Shown piece after piece: positions 12,141 to 23,787 of a stretch of 64,000 nucleotides of DNA. Position 1 is the stretch's first letter, and each line of letters opens with the position of its first letter. The position numbers and the translations under genes are program-made. A model generated the notes under the pieces. It was given only the letters and a program-made list of their open reading frames with translations, did no database searches and was not told the origin of the DNA. The stretch is taken from contig CALYLW010000316.1 in the NCBI GenBank assembly GCA_944989445.1, positions 310,001 through 374,000 of the forward strand. Direction: 5' to 3'. The DNA comes from Ampullaceana balthica. Taxonomy: Eukaryota; Mollusca; Gastropoda; Lymnaeidae.

Positions 12141-13510
12141 ATTTAAAAAATGCATTTAGACATGGTTGATTTCACAGTCTGGTGGTGATTATAATGATTA
12201 TTAACCTTTTAAACCCTGATTTACATAACAATTTGCCCCATTCTCCTCAAGCCGACGTAAACTTTCAAAATCTTACGAGATTTCCCAGTGCTTCTCAAAC
12301 TCATGTGTGTTACGGACCAGCGGGACCTCTCTGGTTCCAGCAAGGACTTGTAGTGTAAGCCTTTTTGTCTTTCTTAGATCTCTATCTTTACAAAATATCC
12401 TCACTAGAAATAATCTTTCTTTACACACACACACACACTCACGTACGCAAAAATACAAACACAAGCACAAACACCCACACATTTATACACACACACACAC
12501 ATATACAACACACGCACTCGACAGAACACGGGGCATTTAAAGTGTGTCCTTAATTGCGATGACTTTTAACTTTCCTTCGTTGATAATAACCTTTAAAAGT
12601 TATCTCAACCTAATCGTATGAGATAGGAACATACGGTTAATGAAAAGAGAGTGTGTGTGGGGGGGGGGTGTAGAGGAATGTTATCTGTTATTTACACAAA
12701 CAACATACATCTGAACAATGCCCAGATGGCATGAACACTTTTTTTTTCTTCTAAGAAATTGGTTTTACCTTTTTCTTTCTTCTTCAAAATGTACCTACGT
12801 TACCTCAGTGTGAGAGACGCTGTAGCGGTGAAAGTGGAGAATGTTGTGGATGACGTTGGAGGGGGGGGGGCGGCGCGAGCGCACTGCCCCTCTGTGCATT
12901 GTTGAGTAACGCCCCGTGGGAACAGGGCGTCAATAGGCGAGCACTGACCAAACATATACCGGAATACTAAGAGAGTAGATCGGTTTATTGAAGAGAGCTC
13001 TTAGTCGCCCGTGTTTCGGGGTGCGGGTCACAGTGCAAGCGGTCAATGAATGCAGTGAACTTCACAGTGTTGAGGTCGAGAATCAGAGCACGAAGACATT
13101 CATTGAGTGGTCTGTAATGTTGAAAGTTTGGAGGTGGGAGGGGGGGATTATTGGATCGTTAAGTCTATGTAGTATCAATCATCGGTCAAGTTAACCTACC
13201 CGATGTCGTGACACGTCCTGTCAGACAAATGTGTGAGTGACACATCAAACAGATATCGTATTGCACGTAAATGGCTTGACCACACACACAAAAAATGTCC
13301 CGTTCGAAAGATTAGGATCAATCGAATATTAAGGGGAAGCCCTTAAAACACAAACTTTTTTTTAAGTACGGGTATAGTGATAATAATAATAATATAAATA
13401 ATAATAATAATAAGAGTTAATTTTCTTAGAGATGTTGGATTTTTTAAATGCTATGATTTCATTTGAGTATTTTCGATTATTTAGCCATTCCGTCATTCGT
13501 AATATTGTGG

Positions 13511-13741
13511 TATAGTGCAAAGAAAGTGGGGAAAGATCTGACACAAAAAGCAGCACTAAGAAACGAGAACAACGCGAGTGAACGCAAGACGCATTTTTGG
13601 TCATGAGACATACACCCCCGGCACCATCCTCGCTTTCCAATCATAAACTGTGATTGCTGGACCCACGCGAGGGTCATTCGTCATGCTTGCTTGCTCGCGT
13701 CGTCTTGTGCTTGTCCTAATTTCTGGCGAATTATATATATA
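13511..13741 (-). mobile_element. Helitron-like family 1, 3'-truncated copy
   Basis: Read on the - strand it starts at the TATATATATAATTCGCC end and continues through ttaggacaagcacaagacga and the gaccctcgcg segment. It matches the + strand copy at 54053-54330 but stops before the terminal hairpin and CTAG. Its 5' end abuts the CTAG end of the next copy (13742-14036), so the two are head-to-tail. Confidence 0.6.
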
Positions 13742-14036
13742 CTAGATACGCCCCGCGGCGTAGCATACGCTGCATATTTGCTCATGGATAGGGCAAAGAA
13801 AGGGGGGAAAGAACGGACACAAAACTACAGTACGAAGAAATCAAAACAACGCGAGTGAACGTCATTGGGGGGAACGACTGACGCATTGGTTCTCTCGAGA
13901 CATTCGCACTGCGGTTATCTACCTGCCCACCACCCTTCACCACCCTAGCTTGCCAACCATAAACTGTGATTGGTCGACCCGAGCGAGGGTCAGCCATGTT
14001 GGCAATAAAGGGGTAAAAGAAAGGACACAAAAACAC
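13742..14036 (-). mobile_element. Helitron-like family 1, copy with intact 3' hairpin and CTAG
   Basis: On the - strand the 3' end is TACGCC-GCGG-GGCGTA, a perfect 6-bp stem with 4-base loop, then one base, then CTAG followed by T. Hairpin plus CTRR before T is the signature of Helitron 3' ends. The 5' terminus (TCTATATA...) seen in the 54053 copy is missing. The interior shares gaccctcgc, tctcgaga and gttcactcgcgttg words with the other copies. Confidence 0.6.
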
Positions 14037-14058
14037 ATTTTAAAAAATTACAAAACAA

Positions 14059-14130
14059 TGTTTTCCCGGGAGCTTGAACCCAGGACCTTCCGCGTGTAAC
14101 GCGGACGTGATAACCACCACACTACGAATC
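14059..14130 (-). pseudogene. tRNA-Val(TAC)-like pseudogene
   Basis: The 72-nt segment has a tRNA-Val-like A-box region (TAGTGTGGTGGTTATCACG), an intact anticodon stem TCCGC/GCGGA with loop GTTACAC (anticodon TAC), and a B-box-like GGTTCAAGCTC. The acceptor stem pairs at only about four of seven positions and the T stem has a mismatch. I therefore call it a decayed tRNA or tRNA-like pseudogene. It sits between two partial Helitron-like copies. Confidence 0.6.
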
Positions 14131-14295
14131 ACATGTTATTCTGTGAAGGAACAACGCAACTGAACGCAAGCACCATTGTTGCCCCTCTCTCCACCACCTC
14201 CGCTTGCCAACCATAAACAGATTGGTCGACCCCAGCGAGAGTCATTCGTCAGTCTTATTTGCACATACTCGCTTTGGTGAATTATATAGATGGAT
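14131..14295 (-). mobile_element. Helitron-like family 1, 5' fragment
   Basis: On the - strand it begins TCTATATAATTCACC, matching the TCTATATATATAAATCGCC start of the 54053 copy, and runs through gaatgactctcgctggggtc to the cgttcagttgcg region. It breaks off next to the tRNA-like segment. Confidence 0.5.
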
Positions 14296-14451
14296 AGATC
14301 TATCATTGCAAGTGATAAAAAAACAGTTTTATTTGCACTAGTGAGATGACCTACCAGAACGTCTACACCTGTATTTGTTCATAAACCTGGAGATGTATCA
14401 TTTTATTCATACAAATAATGTGTCTATTGTGCTCTATTTTAAGCTTTAGCT

Positions 14452-14653
14452 CAGTCCACCTCCGTGTATCAGTCCACCTCCGTGTATCAGTCCACCTCCG
14501 TGTATCAGTCCACCTCCGTGTATCAGTCCACCTCCGTGTATCAGTCCACCTCCGTGTATCAGTCCACCTCCGTGTATCAGTCCACCTCCGTGTATCAGTC
14601 CAACTCCGTGTATCAGTCCACCTCCGTGTATCAGTCCACCTCCGTGTATCAGT
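14452..14653 (+). repeat. 18-bp minisatellite, 11 units
   Basis: Eleven nearly identical units of CAGTCCACCTCCGTGTAT, one carrying a single C-to-A change (CAACTCC). Because 18 is a multiple of three, open frames on both strands pass through it. They are artefacts. Confidence 0.95.
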
Positions 14654-15464
14654 TTTGAGAAGCATTAAAGGGAATCTTGTTTTATTCTAAACACGTTTTT
14701 CAAATGAATTTTACCTCTGACCCAGACATGGGATTTACGGATTTGGACGACATGCTACTACAGCACATTTTTTATAATAGAAGAAGTTTTAAAAATAATA
14801 TTATATTTTCAGTAGATTTATATCCACAAACAATGAGCACTTGTAGTTGATGCAAATGTCAATCTTACTTGAAACTAACAATAAGTTTTGCATGGTTTCT
14901 AATTGATATAAGTAATAATAGATGTATTGAACATTTAAATGTAAATAAGTTAGTTTAGCACTGCAGATATATTCATGAATTACAATTTAAAATGTATTGG
15001 TAACTATGTATAGCTAATATTTTTATGTAATGAAAAGTTTTACTATAATTAAATGTTTTAAGTGGAAAAAAAATGTAATCCTTATCTCCTTAGTCTTATT
15101 TTTCTGTGCCTTAAAAATACATTCTTTAAATATTCGTTTTTAAATTGTATTATTTGCCAAGTGCAGATTTTTTTTTCTTTGTTAAGGGAAAGGGAAGGAA
15201 GGGTTGCACAAATCTTGATTTGCCTCAGTCACAGATGAACCTAGTGTCCAGATACGCCATACATGTGGTCCAATACCTTTATCGATGCCGAGGCTATGAC
15301 GTGATCTCATTCACTCTGTTGATCTTTCATTTAGTGAGACAATACAATCTGAGTGCCACCGGGTTTCATTTAACTTGTTTCGTTGCCTTCAAAGCAGCAT
15401 TTCTCAAAAAAAACACAAAGATCATCCTGTTTTGTTATCAGTTGTTAAGAGCTCGCTCTACAGG

Positions 15465-15565
15465 CTTGCAGAACAGTAACACTCTTGCAGAACAGTAACA
15501 CTCTTGCAGAACAGTAACACTCTTGCAGAACAGTAACACTCTTGCAGAACAGTAACACTCTTGTA
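15465..15565 (+). repeat. 19-bp minisatellite, 5 units
   Basis: Five identical units of CTTGCAGAACAGTAACACT followed by a diverged partial unit. Confidence 0.95.
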
Positions 15566-15706
15566 GAAACATTTAATAAACGGTGAACAGTGTGAGTTTT
15601 AAATTTTTTATCACATCTATACATTTATTAGAACACGGGTAACCATATTAAAAGGCTTATTACATGGGCTCTTCTGAGAGCAAGTGTTTAGTGTTTCGCA
15701 GACTCG

Positions 15707-16270
15707 AGTGTCTACGGTGAGTTTTGAGGGCTGGATTGTCTACCGTGAGTTTTTGGAGGCTGTGGTGTCTACCGCGAGGTTTGGGGGCTGTGGTGTCTAC
15801 CGTGAGGTTTGGGGGCTGTGGTGTCTGTCGCGAGGTTTGGGGGCTGTGGTGTCTACCGTGAGGTTTGTGGGCTGTGGTGTCTGTCGCGAGGTTTGGGGGC
15901 TGTGGTGTCTACCGTGAGGTTTGGTGGCTGTGGTGTCTACCGCGAGGTTTGGGGGCTGTGGTGTCTACCGTGAGGTTTGGGGGCTGTGGTGTCTACCGTG
16001 AGGTTTGGTGGCTGTGGTGTCTACCGTGAGGTTTGGTGGCTGTGGTGTCTACCGTGAGGTTTGGGGGCTGTGGTGTCTACCATGAGGTTTGGTGGCTGTG
16101 GTGTCTACCGTGAGGTTTGGTGGCTGTGGTGTCTACCATGAGGTTTGGTAGCTCTGGTGTCTACCGTGAGGTTTGGGTGCTGCGGTGTCTACCGTGAGGT
16201 TTGGGGGCTGTGGCGTCTACTTTAAGTTTTTGGTTTGGAGTGTATACCGTTAGTTTATAGGGTGTGGCTT
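15707..16270 (+). repeat. 28-bp minisatellite, about 20 units
   Basis: Units of the form GTGTCTACCGTGAGGTTTGG plus ggctgtg recur at exact 28-bp spacing from 15765 to 16213, with degenerate units at both edges. Variants (ACCGTG/ACCGCG/GTCGCG/ACCATG; GGGGG/GGTGG) are interspersed, and the ACCGCG and GTCGCG forms lie mostly in the first half. Confidence 0.95.
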
Positions 16271-17858
16271 AGACATGGAGGGTGTGGCTTATACAGGGAG
16301 GGTGGCGGCTGTGTATTGCGGTTTTGTTGCCAGTGCATGGATGAAATAATACATAAAAAGCTTTAAAAGCTGCATGATTGTAAATTAGTGATGGGTTGTT
16401 TCATTTATTTCATCGTTATTTTACTCTGGACCTGGGGTCAATGGATAACCCACTCCCCCCCAAATCGCCCGGTTAATGTTAAGAGTTCTTCATGGGAAAG
16501 GCATCATCCGGCGCAGCTTGACGGTATTGTGTGGGAGACGGCTGTCACTCAGATTGACATTGTAGACCTCTTCCACGAATCTGTGTACAATACGGAAATA
16601 TTTACAATCAGTTACTGGATGATGTTTATGGATTACGACGAATGTAACTATAAGAACTTTTTAAAAAGTTCCAGGTTGTTGTTTTTTTTTGTTTTGTTTT
16701 TTTATGGGAGACTTACATTATTTACCTTTTTATAACATACAACAATGGCATCGATGATGTCACAAGGAATTACTACTTGGCAAGTTAGATATTCTCTAAC
16801 AGAAATGTTAGTGGTCAGTGATGATAAAATATATTTAATTTAAAATAGTCGATCCCACCACTTCCCAATATTAAATACGACCAAAGTAACGTGGGAAATA
16901 ACTTCCTTATTGACTTTAAATTGATGGAAATTAAGAAGCACTCCGTGACCTTAATTCAAATGTTAGATTACTTTGTCAATTTTATTTGTTTATTATTTTT
17001 TTTATCTAAAGGAAGTAACTGTGGACAGATCACACGAGATCCTATCAGTACCATGTCATTTTCTTATTTACATTTCTTCCTTTTGGCGCTAATTTTGCTT
17101 CGGTTGAATTTGTTTTCAATTCCCATGAGCTCATTAAATACATAGATTTGATGGCAATTTTGTTGCATAGACTTAAAATACTTAAAGTATTTTGTTGGTT
17201 TAAGAACAGGATATGCCAGTCGAGTCATTCTACCGTCGAAACAGTCACGATTTCAGTTTAGAAAATTAATATTCTAATCAGAAATTAAAGCAAGTTGTGA
17301 AAATTTGCTTCTTTTAAAATGAAATTCGTTCTCTCGTTTTTAAAATGGTTTGGGAATGAACTTTTTCATCAAGGTTAACCGGAAGTTGCATCTTTCTGAT
17401 CATAATAATTGTAGAACGTTTTTAAAACTACACCGGAAGCTGCTCCATAAATTTAGAGCTCTCATTTAATAAGATGGCAGCAAGAGATGAAACTGTGAAT
17501 TCCCCGCATGACCTTGTCCCTGCACTAACACCAGTGTCCCTTAATCATGAGCGCATTGTTGCTGGTGGCCGGTTCACACATTTGCAGATGGTGCACACAT
17601 TCGCAGGTGGTGCATCATCGCGGATAGAAATTCCGAAGCGGACAATGTCACACGAGCCAAATTTAAACGATGCCAGCTCCTAATTTCTTGATTCATGTTT
17701 ATTTCGGTATTTGACAACCTTGGTGGCATTCTGACACGCGGACTTCGGTTATTTTTGTGCACGTTCAAGCAATTTTAAAACTTAATATGTCCTTATAGAT
17801 CTACCAGGAAATTGACCCTTTATTTTTTTAATCCAAATTTTAGATAACTATATATGAA

Positions 17859-18110
17859 CTAGTGTATCACCCGTCAAAAATGACGGAAGTTTTCAAAATA
17901 AATACACATCAGATTAAAATATAACGCAATACAGAACTTTCATTTATTTTTATTTTATTAATTTATTTCCCTATTGAACAATTTTATGCGGACGTTCGAA
18001 AAGAGTTATTTTTTGGTGCAGTAATTTGGTGCGCTGCTTTCTAAAATTAGTAGCGTCACGGACAGACAGACGGGACAGACAGACGTGACATGCATTGCAA
18101 ATTATGTTTA
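17859..18110 (-). mobile_element. Helitron-like family 2, copy A
   Basis: On the - strand the 3' end is CCGTCA-TTTT-TGACGG (complement of 17871-17886), a perfect 6-bp hairpin, eight bases before CTAG and then T. The interior matches the copies at 20982 and 40594 (aatacacatcagatta, gaacaattttatgcgg, cgttcgaaaag). The 5' end diverges into a gacagacaga-rich stretch, so that boundary is approximate. Confidence 0.6.
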
Positions 18111-19138
18111 TTTATCATTGTAATATTTCATGATAAAATAAACGAAATCGTTAAATTTTATTTCTATATACACTAATCCCAACAATGATTTTCTTTCCGT
18201 GTATAACTCTGAATGATCTCAGGGCATTATAGAAATTGTTTTCAAAATAACGGAAAGACTCACGTAATGCCACGATTATTACAAGACCTATCACAACCTA
18301 AGCAAAGAGTAAACACTATGGTAGATAAAAATGATACGGGACACGTAGTTTAATAAATGAGACCAAAAAAATGGCATACCCCATGAGATCAAGCTATGGC
18401 TCAACACATAAGATCAAAATGAAGTTCAACATAGGGTAACGAAATATGGTTCCTCTAACGAGACTAAACTACGGTTCAGCTAATGAGATTAAACTATAGC
18501 ACGCAAAATGCTTAACTTCAAATAGATATATGTTTGATTATGAACTGATAGATGATGACTGAGCCATCAATACAACGACATGCACTGAGGAAGACTTTTA
18601 ACGTAAATATCGTTAAGCACATCTTCGTTTCCTCTTTAAAAATAAAGATAACCTATATTGTCTCTATGTTTCTCTCAATATTTTCTGAGAGGGTGGAGGT
18701 ACGTGAGTAAGTATGGGTGTATGTGTGTGTGTGTCTGTGTGTTGTGTCTGTGGGTTTTTACTTCCTTTATTTTTATTCTATTTTTGTTTTTTGCCTGACC
18801 AATGCCAGAAAATGTTTTGCTTTACTGCACGACTTCTGCTCAATTCGATCAACACAAGTGTGTAGATGGGAATGGTGGAGACCCAGTTTACCATCAACCA
18901 GATGTACGCCCCTGATTGCTAAATATGACGACATGCAGAGCTTGGTGTAGATATAAACTGCCTAAAAATATATTTCTATGCATGACGAAATTAAGGAGGA
19001 ATAGAGTGGTATAAGAGAGATGGAAAGAAAGAGAGAGAGAGAGAGAGAGATTTAGAAGGGGTGTGGAACGATATAAATATAGTCACCGAAAGAAATGTAG
19101 TGACGATGAAATAATAATAAAATATATATATAAAATAA

Positions 19139-19755
19139 GGGAAATCTAGAGTCATTGAGAGAAATCTAGGAACAGTGAGGGAAATCTAGAAACAATGAGG
19201 GAAATCTAGAAACAATGAAAGAATTTTAGTGAACTGTGAGAAATCTAGAAACAATGAGAGAATCTAGAAACAATGAAATGATGTTAGTGACATTGAAAGA
19301 AATCTAGAAACAATAAGGAAAACTAAAAACAATGAGAAAAATCTAGAAACAATGAGAGAAATCTAAAAACAATGAGAGAAATCTAGAAACAATGAGAGAA
19401 ATTTAAAAACAATGAGAGAAATCTAGAAACAATGAGAGAAATCTGGAAACAATGAGAAAATCTGGAAACAATACAAGAATTTTAGTGACATTGAAAGAAA
19501 TCTAGAAACAATTATGGAAATCTAAAAACAATGAGAGAAATCTAGAAACAATGAGAGAAATCTAAAAACAATACGAGAAATCTAGAAACAATGAGAGAAA
19601 TCTAGAAACAATGAGAGAAATCTAAAATCAATTATAGAAATCTAAAATCAATTAGAGAAATCTAAAATCAATTAGAGAAATCTAGAAACAATGAGATAAA
19701 TCTAAAAATAATTAGAGAAATCTATAGACAACGAGAGAAATGTAGAGACAATGGA
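19139..19755 (+). repeat. 20-bp minisatellite, about 31 units
   Basis: AT-rich units of GAGAGAAATCTAGAAACAAT with many single-base variants. Some units are shortened, or replaced by gaattttagtgacattgaaa, which appears more than once and hints at higher-order units. A single similar unit lies far away at about 60385. Confidence 0.9.
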
Positions 19756-20501
19756 TGACCAATTCGGTCGGCGTGCCAACAGCTCCGTGATTGGCCGAGG
19801 ACATCGGCTTGAAATAACACGGGTTCCTGTTATTATTGTTGGAAAAAAAGGAAGGGGGAAGGGGGGGGGCGATTTTGGGAGGTGGGAATGCATTTATTAA
19901 GTTCAAACGATTTTTGTTTTTGTTTTTTTAATATTGGGAAAGACATCCCTAGCGTTTGCTATCTTTTTCAAAAAGCAATATAAGTCTTCATTTTCCCCCA
20001 TATATCTTTGCGTGTTTGTTTATGCGTTCTGGTGTTTATCTTCCTTCTCCTGTAATAATTGTTTTCACGGTTTGTCCCGCGAAATACGCTTTTCTCTATT
20101 AATGTTGAACTTGTCGAGTAACTCTAAAATTATGAAAATGTAAAAAATATTATTCACAATGAAACTCTACATTTATGAAATTTTAAACAAAGTTAATGTT
20201 TAGAATGAATTGTTGTTTTTTAAACGCTTTTTGAAGCAGTGAAGTCAGCTTATCTTCTTATTTTAAAAGAAGATACTTATTCAAATAGCTGTTAAAAAGT
20301 TTCCCTTTAAAGTATAACATAATTTAGACTAAAAGAATACGCATTAATAATTAATACACATGTAGCTTTTAGCAGACTGATGCAACGCGATATGACTTTC
20401 CCCATTAATCGCATTGTCACATTAAATTCATTAAACTAAACTCAGATGATGGATTTTTTTTTAACTAATGAGATAACATATCTAGTGCTAATCACAATAA
20501 T

Positions 20502-20646
20502 ATGTCATAATCACGCGCAAGTTCATAATCACGGGGAAGGTCATAATCACAGGAAAGTCATAATCACTGAAAATGTCATAATCACGGGAAAGGTCATAAT
20601 CAATGAAAGGTCGTAATCGCGAGGAAGGTCATAATCTCAGGGAAGG
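20502..20646 (+). repeat. Degenerate minisatellite (gtcataatcac units)
   Basis: Seven or so units of roughly 19-20 bp with the core ggtcataatcacggg, diverged in most positions outside the core. Confidence 0.75.
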
Positions 20647-20677
20647 TTAAGAGTTGTGGCCAACTCCCACAACAAGG

Positions 20678-20746
20678 CCCCTGGCAGTACAAAACAACGC
20701 CACCCTATGGCGAGTCTAAGATGAAAGGGCGCTGGACTGCCAGGGG
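20678..20746. repeat. Short inverted repeat CCCCTGGCAGT/ACTGCCAGGGG
   Basis: An 11-bp perfect inverted repeat with 47 bp between the arms. It could be a tiny mobile element or a cruciform. I found no convincing target duplication. Confidence 0.5.
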
Positions 20747-20846
20747 TTATGGGTACAATTTTAACATTGCCCTTTCTCTACTGTTTCTATAGTCATTTTA
20801 CAAGCATAATTTCTTATGTAGCCATCAAGGACTCATATGCAGACGA

Positions 20847-20893
20847 GTCTTCTGAATAGATGAGTCTTCTAAATACATGCGTCTTCTAAATCA
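20847..20893 (+). repeat. 17-bp minisatellite, left part
   Basis: Three diverged units of GAGTCTTCTAAATAGTT. The main part of the same array resumes at 21301 after about 400 bp of transposon sequence. Confidence 0.8.
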
Positions 20894-20964
20894 GGGACCG
20901 GCAACCTGCGGCTCGGGAGCCGCATGCGGCTCTTTCGATGTCAAGTTGCGGCTCTTCAGTTCCA
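20894..20964 (+). mobile_element. hAT-type transposon end fragment
   Basis: Begins CAGGGACCGGCAACCTGCGG and continues with gctcgggagccgcatgcggc. This is the style of terminus found in many hAT elements of animals. The other end is not seen, because a Helitron-like sequence follows at 20982. Confidence 0.5.
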
Positions 20965-20981
20965 TGCGCAAATATTAATAA

Positions 20982-21284
20982 CTGGTGTAACCCGTAAACA
21001 ATGACGGAAATTTTCAAAATGAATACATTTCAGCTGAAATCTATTAATTTTGAAAAAAATACACATCAGAATAATAAATAATGTAGATCTAATACAGAAC
21101 TTTAATTTATTTTTATTCGATTCATTTATTATCATATTGAACAATTTTATGCTGAACGTTCGAAAAGTGTTATTTTTGGTGCAGTAATTTTATTATGTTG
21201 ATCGCAGCGCCACCTAACAGCATTACAAATTTCGCAGCGCCACCTAGTTATATCCATACAGACAAAGGGAATTATGTATATTGA
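20982..21284 (-). mobile_element. Helitron-like family 2, copy B
   Basis: Same interior as copies A and C. The 5' end on the - strand is TCAATATACATAATTCCC preceded by A, matching copy C. The 3' CTAG is changed (CCAG) and the hairpin is partly decayed. It lies inside the interrupted 17-bp array. Confidence 0.6.
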
Positions 21285-21300
21285 TTATTATCATTTTATT

Positions 21301-21600
21301 TTGAGTCTTCTAAATAGTTGAGTCTTCTAAATAGTTGAGTCTTCTAAATAGTTGAGTCTTCTAAATAGTTGAGTCTTCTAAATAGTTGAGTCTTCTAAAT
21401 AGTTGAGTCTTCTAAATAGTTGAGTCTTCTAAATAGTTGAGTCTTCTAAATAGTTGAGTCTTCTAAATAGTTGAGTCTTCTAAATAGTTGAGTCTTCTAA
21501 ATAGTTGAGTCTTCTAAATAGTTGAGTCTTCTAAATAGTTGAGTCTTCTAAATAGTTGAGTCTTCTAAATAGTTAGTCTTCTAAATAGTTATGTTTTCTA
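21301..21600 (+). repeat. 17-bp minisatellite, main part
   Basis: About 16 almost identical GAGTCTTCTAAATAGTT units, then diverged units at the right edge. These units are far more uniform than those left of the insertion, so expansion or homogenisation continued on this side. Confidence 0.95.
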
Positions 21601-22328
21601 AATAGAAAAGCATTCTAAAAGAGGAGTTACAGTCTTATAAAAAAGAAGAGTTTAAAAAAAATAGATGAGCTTTCTCTTTAGTTATTTATGCTTAATATGT
21701 GTTCGTGTGTCTTATTGTAAATAGATCAGTCTTGTTGACAGATTATCGTTTTAAATAAATAATGTGCCTCTTAAGCAGATAAGTATTTTTTTTTAAAGTA
21801 TATACTTCCCTGATTACAGCAATGCTCTTCAGCGAATTAAATTTTTCAACATTCACTTCATATCATTACAAAAGTACAGCTAGCCTTTCTCGCAGATTGC
21901 TAGACGTGAAGCCGTAACTGTCCAGATAGACACGATCATACAAATCTGTCAGCATCATCTTCATCTTGATAATCCTCACCTTTTCGGAGATACAGTCTGA
22001 TTCGTTAATTAAACCACCGTCCACCATTTCAACCAGAGACGGCTAGCTGCCACAATATCTTGTTTACCTGCTGCCCTCCCCAGACCTACAATCCCCCCAA
22101 AAGTCAACTCCTATGAGATTAGTCACACACAACAACACAAAACAACAACAACCCGATCCTCCTTAGCAAACCTATCATATAGACTTAGAAATCTCAAATA
22201 GACGGGATTAGACAATTCAATCTTTCTACTTTGTCATTTGGCACGGCCGTATTAATAATTTTTTTTTAAAAAGGTGAGCTCTTTTCTATCTTGGATCATC
22301 TTGTCTCATTTTCCCCCCACACACATTC

Positions 22329-22332
<4 letters not shown>

Positions 22333-22360
<28 letters not shown>
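22333..22360. repeat. (GT)n microsatellite
   Basis: GT run of about 27 bp. Confidence 0.9.
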
Positions 22361-22361
<1 letters not shown>

Positions 22362-23147
22362 GAGTTCGGGTGTGTTGTTTGGAGTGTCTCATCCGATTAC
22401 AAAAAAGAAAGGGGGGGGGGCTGAAATTTTCAAGAAGGAATCTGTTGTATACGGGTCATCTTCCACCTCCATACCTCAAACCCTGTCCACCCCCCACCCC
22501 CCCTCTCCACAAACAAGATCAAATTACAGAGATTACTATGATGAAAAATCCGTGTCAGACATTTCCATGGTTAATACGTTCAGATCCTGTGTGAGATCAA
22601 TCTTTAGGTGATGCTAACTTGACAGGACATCGCGACTAGAGCGAGAGATTAGCTTAGGTTGGCTATACCTTGTTGCTGACCCACACCCTTCTCTTACGGG
22701 GACCCCACCCCCCCGCACACACACACACACACTACCCGGTAAGGCTTCTGTGTGCTGGACTCGGGGTCCGTGGGAGGGGTGGGAGACACCAAGTTTGAAG
22801 GAAAACTGGATTTTCTCCAGCCTTCTCCGGCAATTATCGCAGAAACGAAGCTAATTTGGAGAGTGTCGTTCGTCGCTTCACCTACTAGATGGCTTAATCA
22901 GGTAGATGTCTTTGGCTGTTCAAGTCTCGACACCCTGTGTGCTGCATGCCTAATGTTTCGCTGTTTTCGAAAAAAAAACCATATATGTATAACATATGAC
23001 ACATATTTTACCGACTCACAATTAAACCGCATTTGTCCGATAGTGTGCATTTCTTGCAATGTTTTAAAGAATAGTTTGTGTTTACTTTATTTCTGGCGCC
23101 AGTCTCTTTCCTTCACCAAAAATTAATAAACAAGTATACTTAAATAG

Positions 23148-23372
23148 CGTCTGGATAACAAAGTCAGTAGTGCGCTCGCCTTACAAAGCTGAGAGGGCGT
23201 GGGATCGAGCCCACGCAAAGCCACGATATAAATTTTACGCTAAGAAAGTCCTCCTGCTGACCCTCTGGAAGGGAAATTGTGGCACCCACCAGGTATAAAC
23301 AAGCCCCGAGTAAGCTCTAATGGAAACTTTAGCGATCCCCTACGACCATCGGTTATGGGACTTACTTTTTAC
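23148..23372 (+). mobile_element. tRNA-derived SINE with perfect 13-bp target duplication
   Basis: The element is bounded by two copies of TATACTTAAATAG (23135-23147 and 23373-23385). Its head is tRNA-like with a B-box form GGATCGAGCCC at 23202-23212, followed by a tRNA-unrelated body that contains gaccctctggaagggaaatt. It has no coding capacity. It would have been transcribed by RNA polymerase III and copied by a LINE enzyme. It is distinct from the GATAA-tailed SINE family elsewhere in the window. Confidence 0.85.
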
Positions 23373-23596
23373 TATACTTAAATAGATAAACTTTTTATGA
23401 TTTTGAGACGAACCTGACATGATATTTGTGTAAATGGCAGGAGCGGGTGGAGAATTCTTCTTCATTTTTATTATTTCATTTTTTTATTGTTCCTGCTTTC
23501 TTTATTCCGGTCAGTGCTCGAACAAATAATTATTGTTCTTTGATATACCTGTTTTGATTAAAGTTTTACTTTACTGTTGGTACTAAATTCGCCCAT

Positions 23597-23787
23597 CAGT
23601 TGCGTAGCTAGGGGAGGGGGGTCCAAATTTGAAAGTCTCCCACGGGCCCCCTCGAGGGGGCCCAAAAGGAGTGTCCGAAAAACATATTACAATTAAATTT
23701 TACGCCACCGCCATGTATGCAGGGCCCCCAAAGAGGCCAAGCCCCCCGGGCCCCCGAATTCCCTACAAATCCCTAGCTACGCCACTG
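23597..23787. mobile_element. hAT-type MITE, 191 bp
   Basis: Starts CAGTTGCGTAGCTAGGG and ends CCCTAGCTACGCCACTG, matching as inverted repeats at 16 of 17 positions. It is flanked by the 8-bp near-identical duplications TCGCCCAT and TCACCCAT. The 8-bp duplication and CAG...CTG ends fit the hAT superfamily. Internally it is GC-rich with gggcccc runs. Confidence 0.85.

Noticed and set aside
14363..14690. Overlapping open frames with repeating six-residue motifs on both strands
   Set aside because: They are produced by the 18-bp minisatellite, whose period is a multiple of three.
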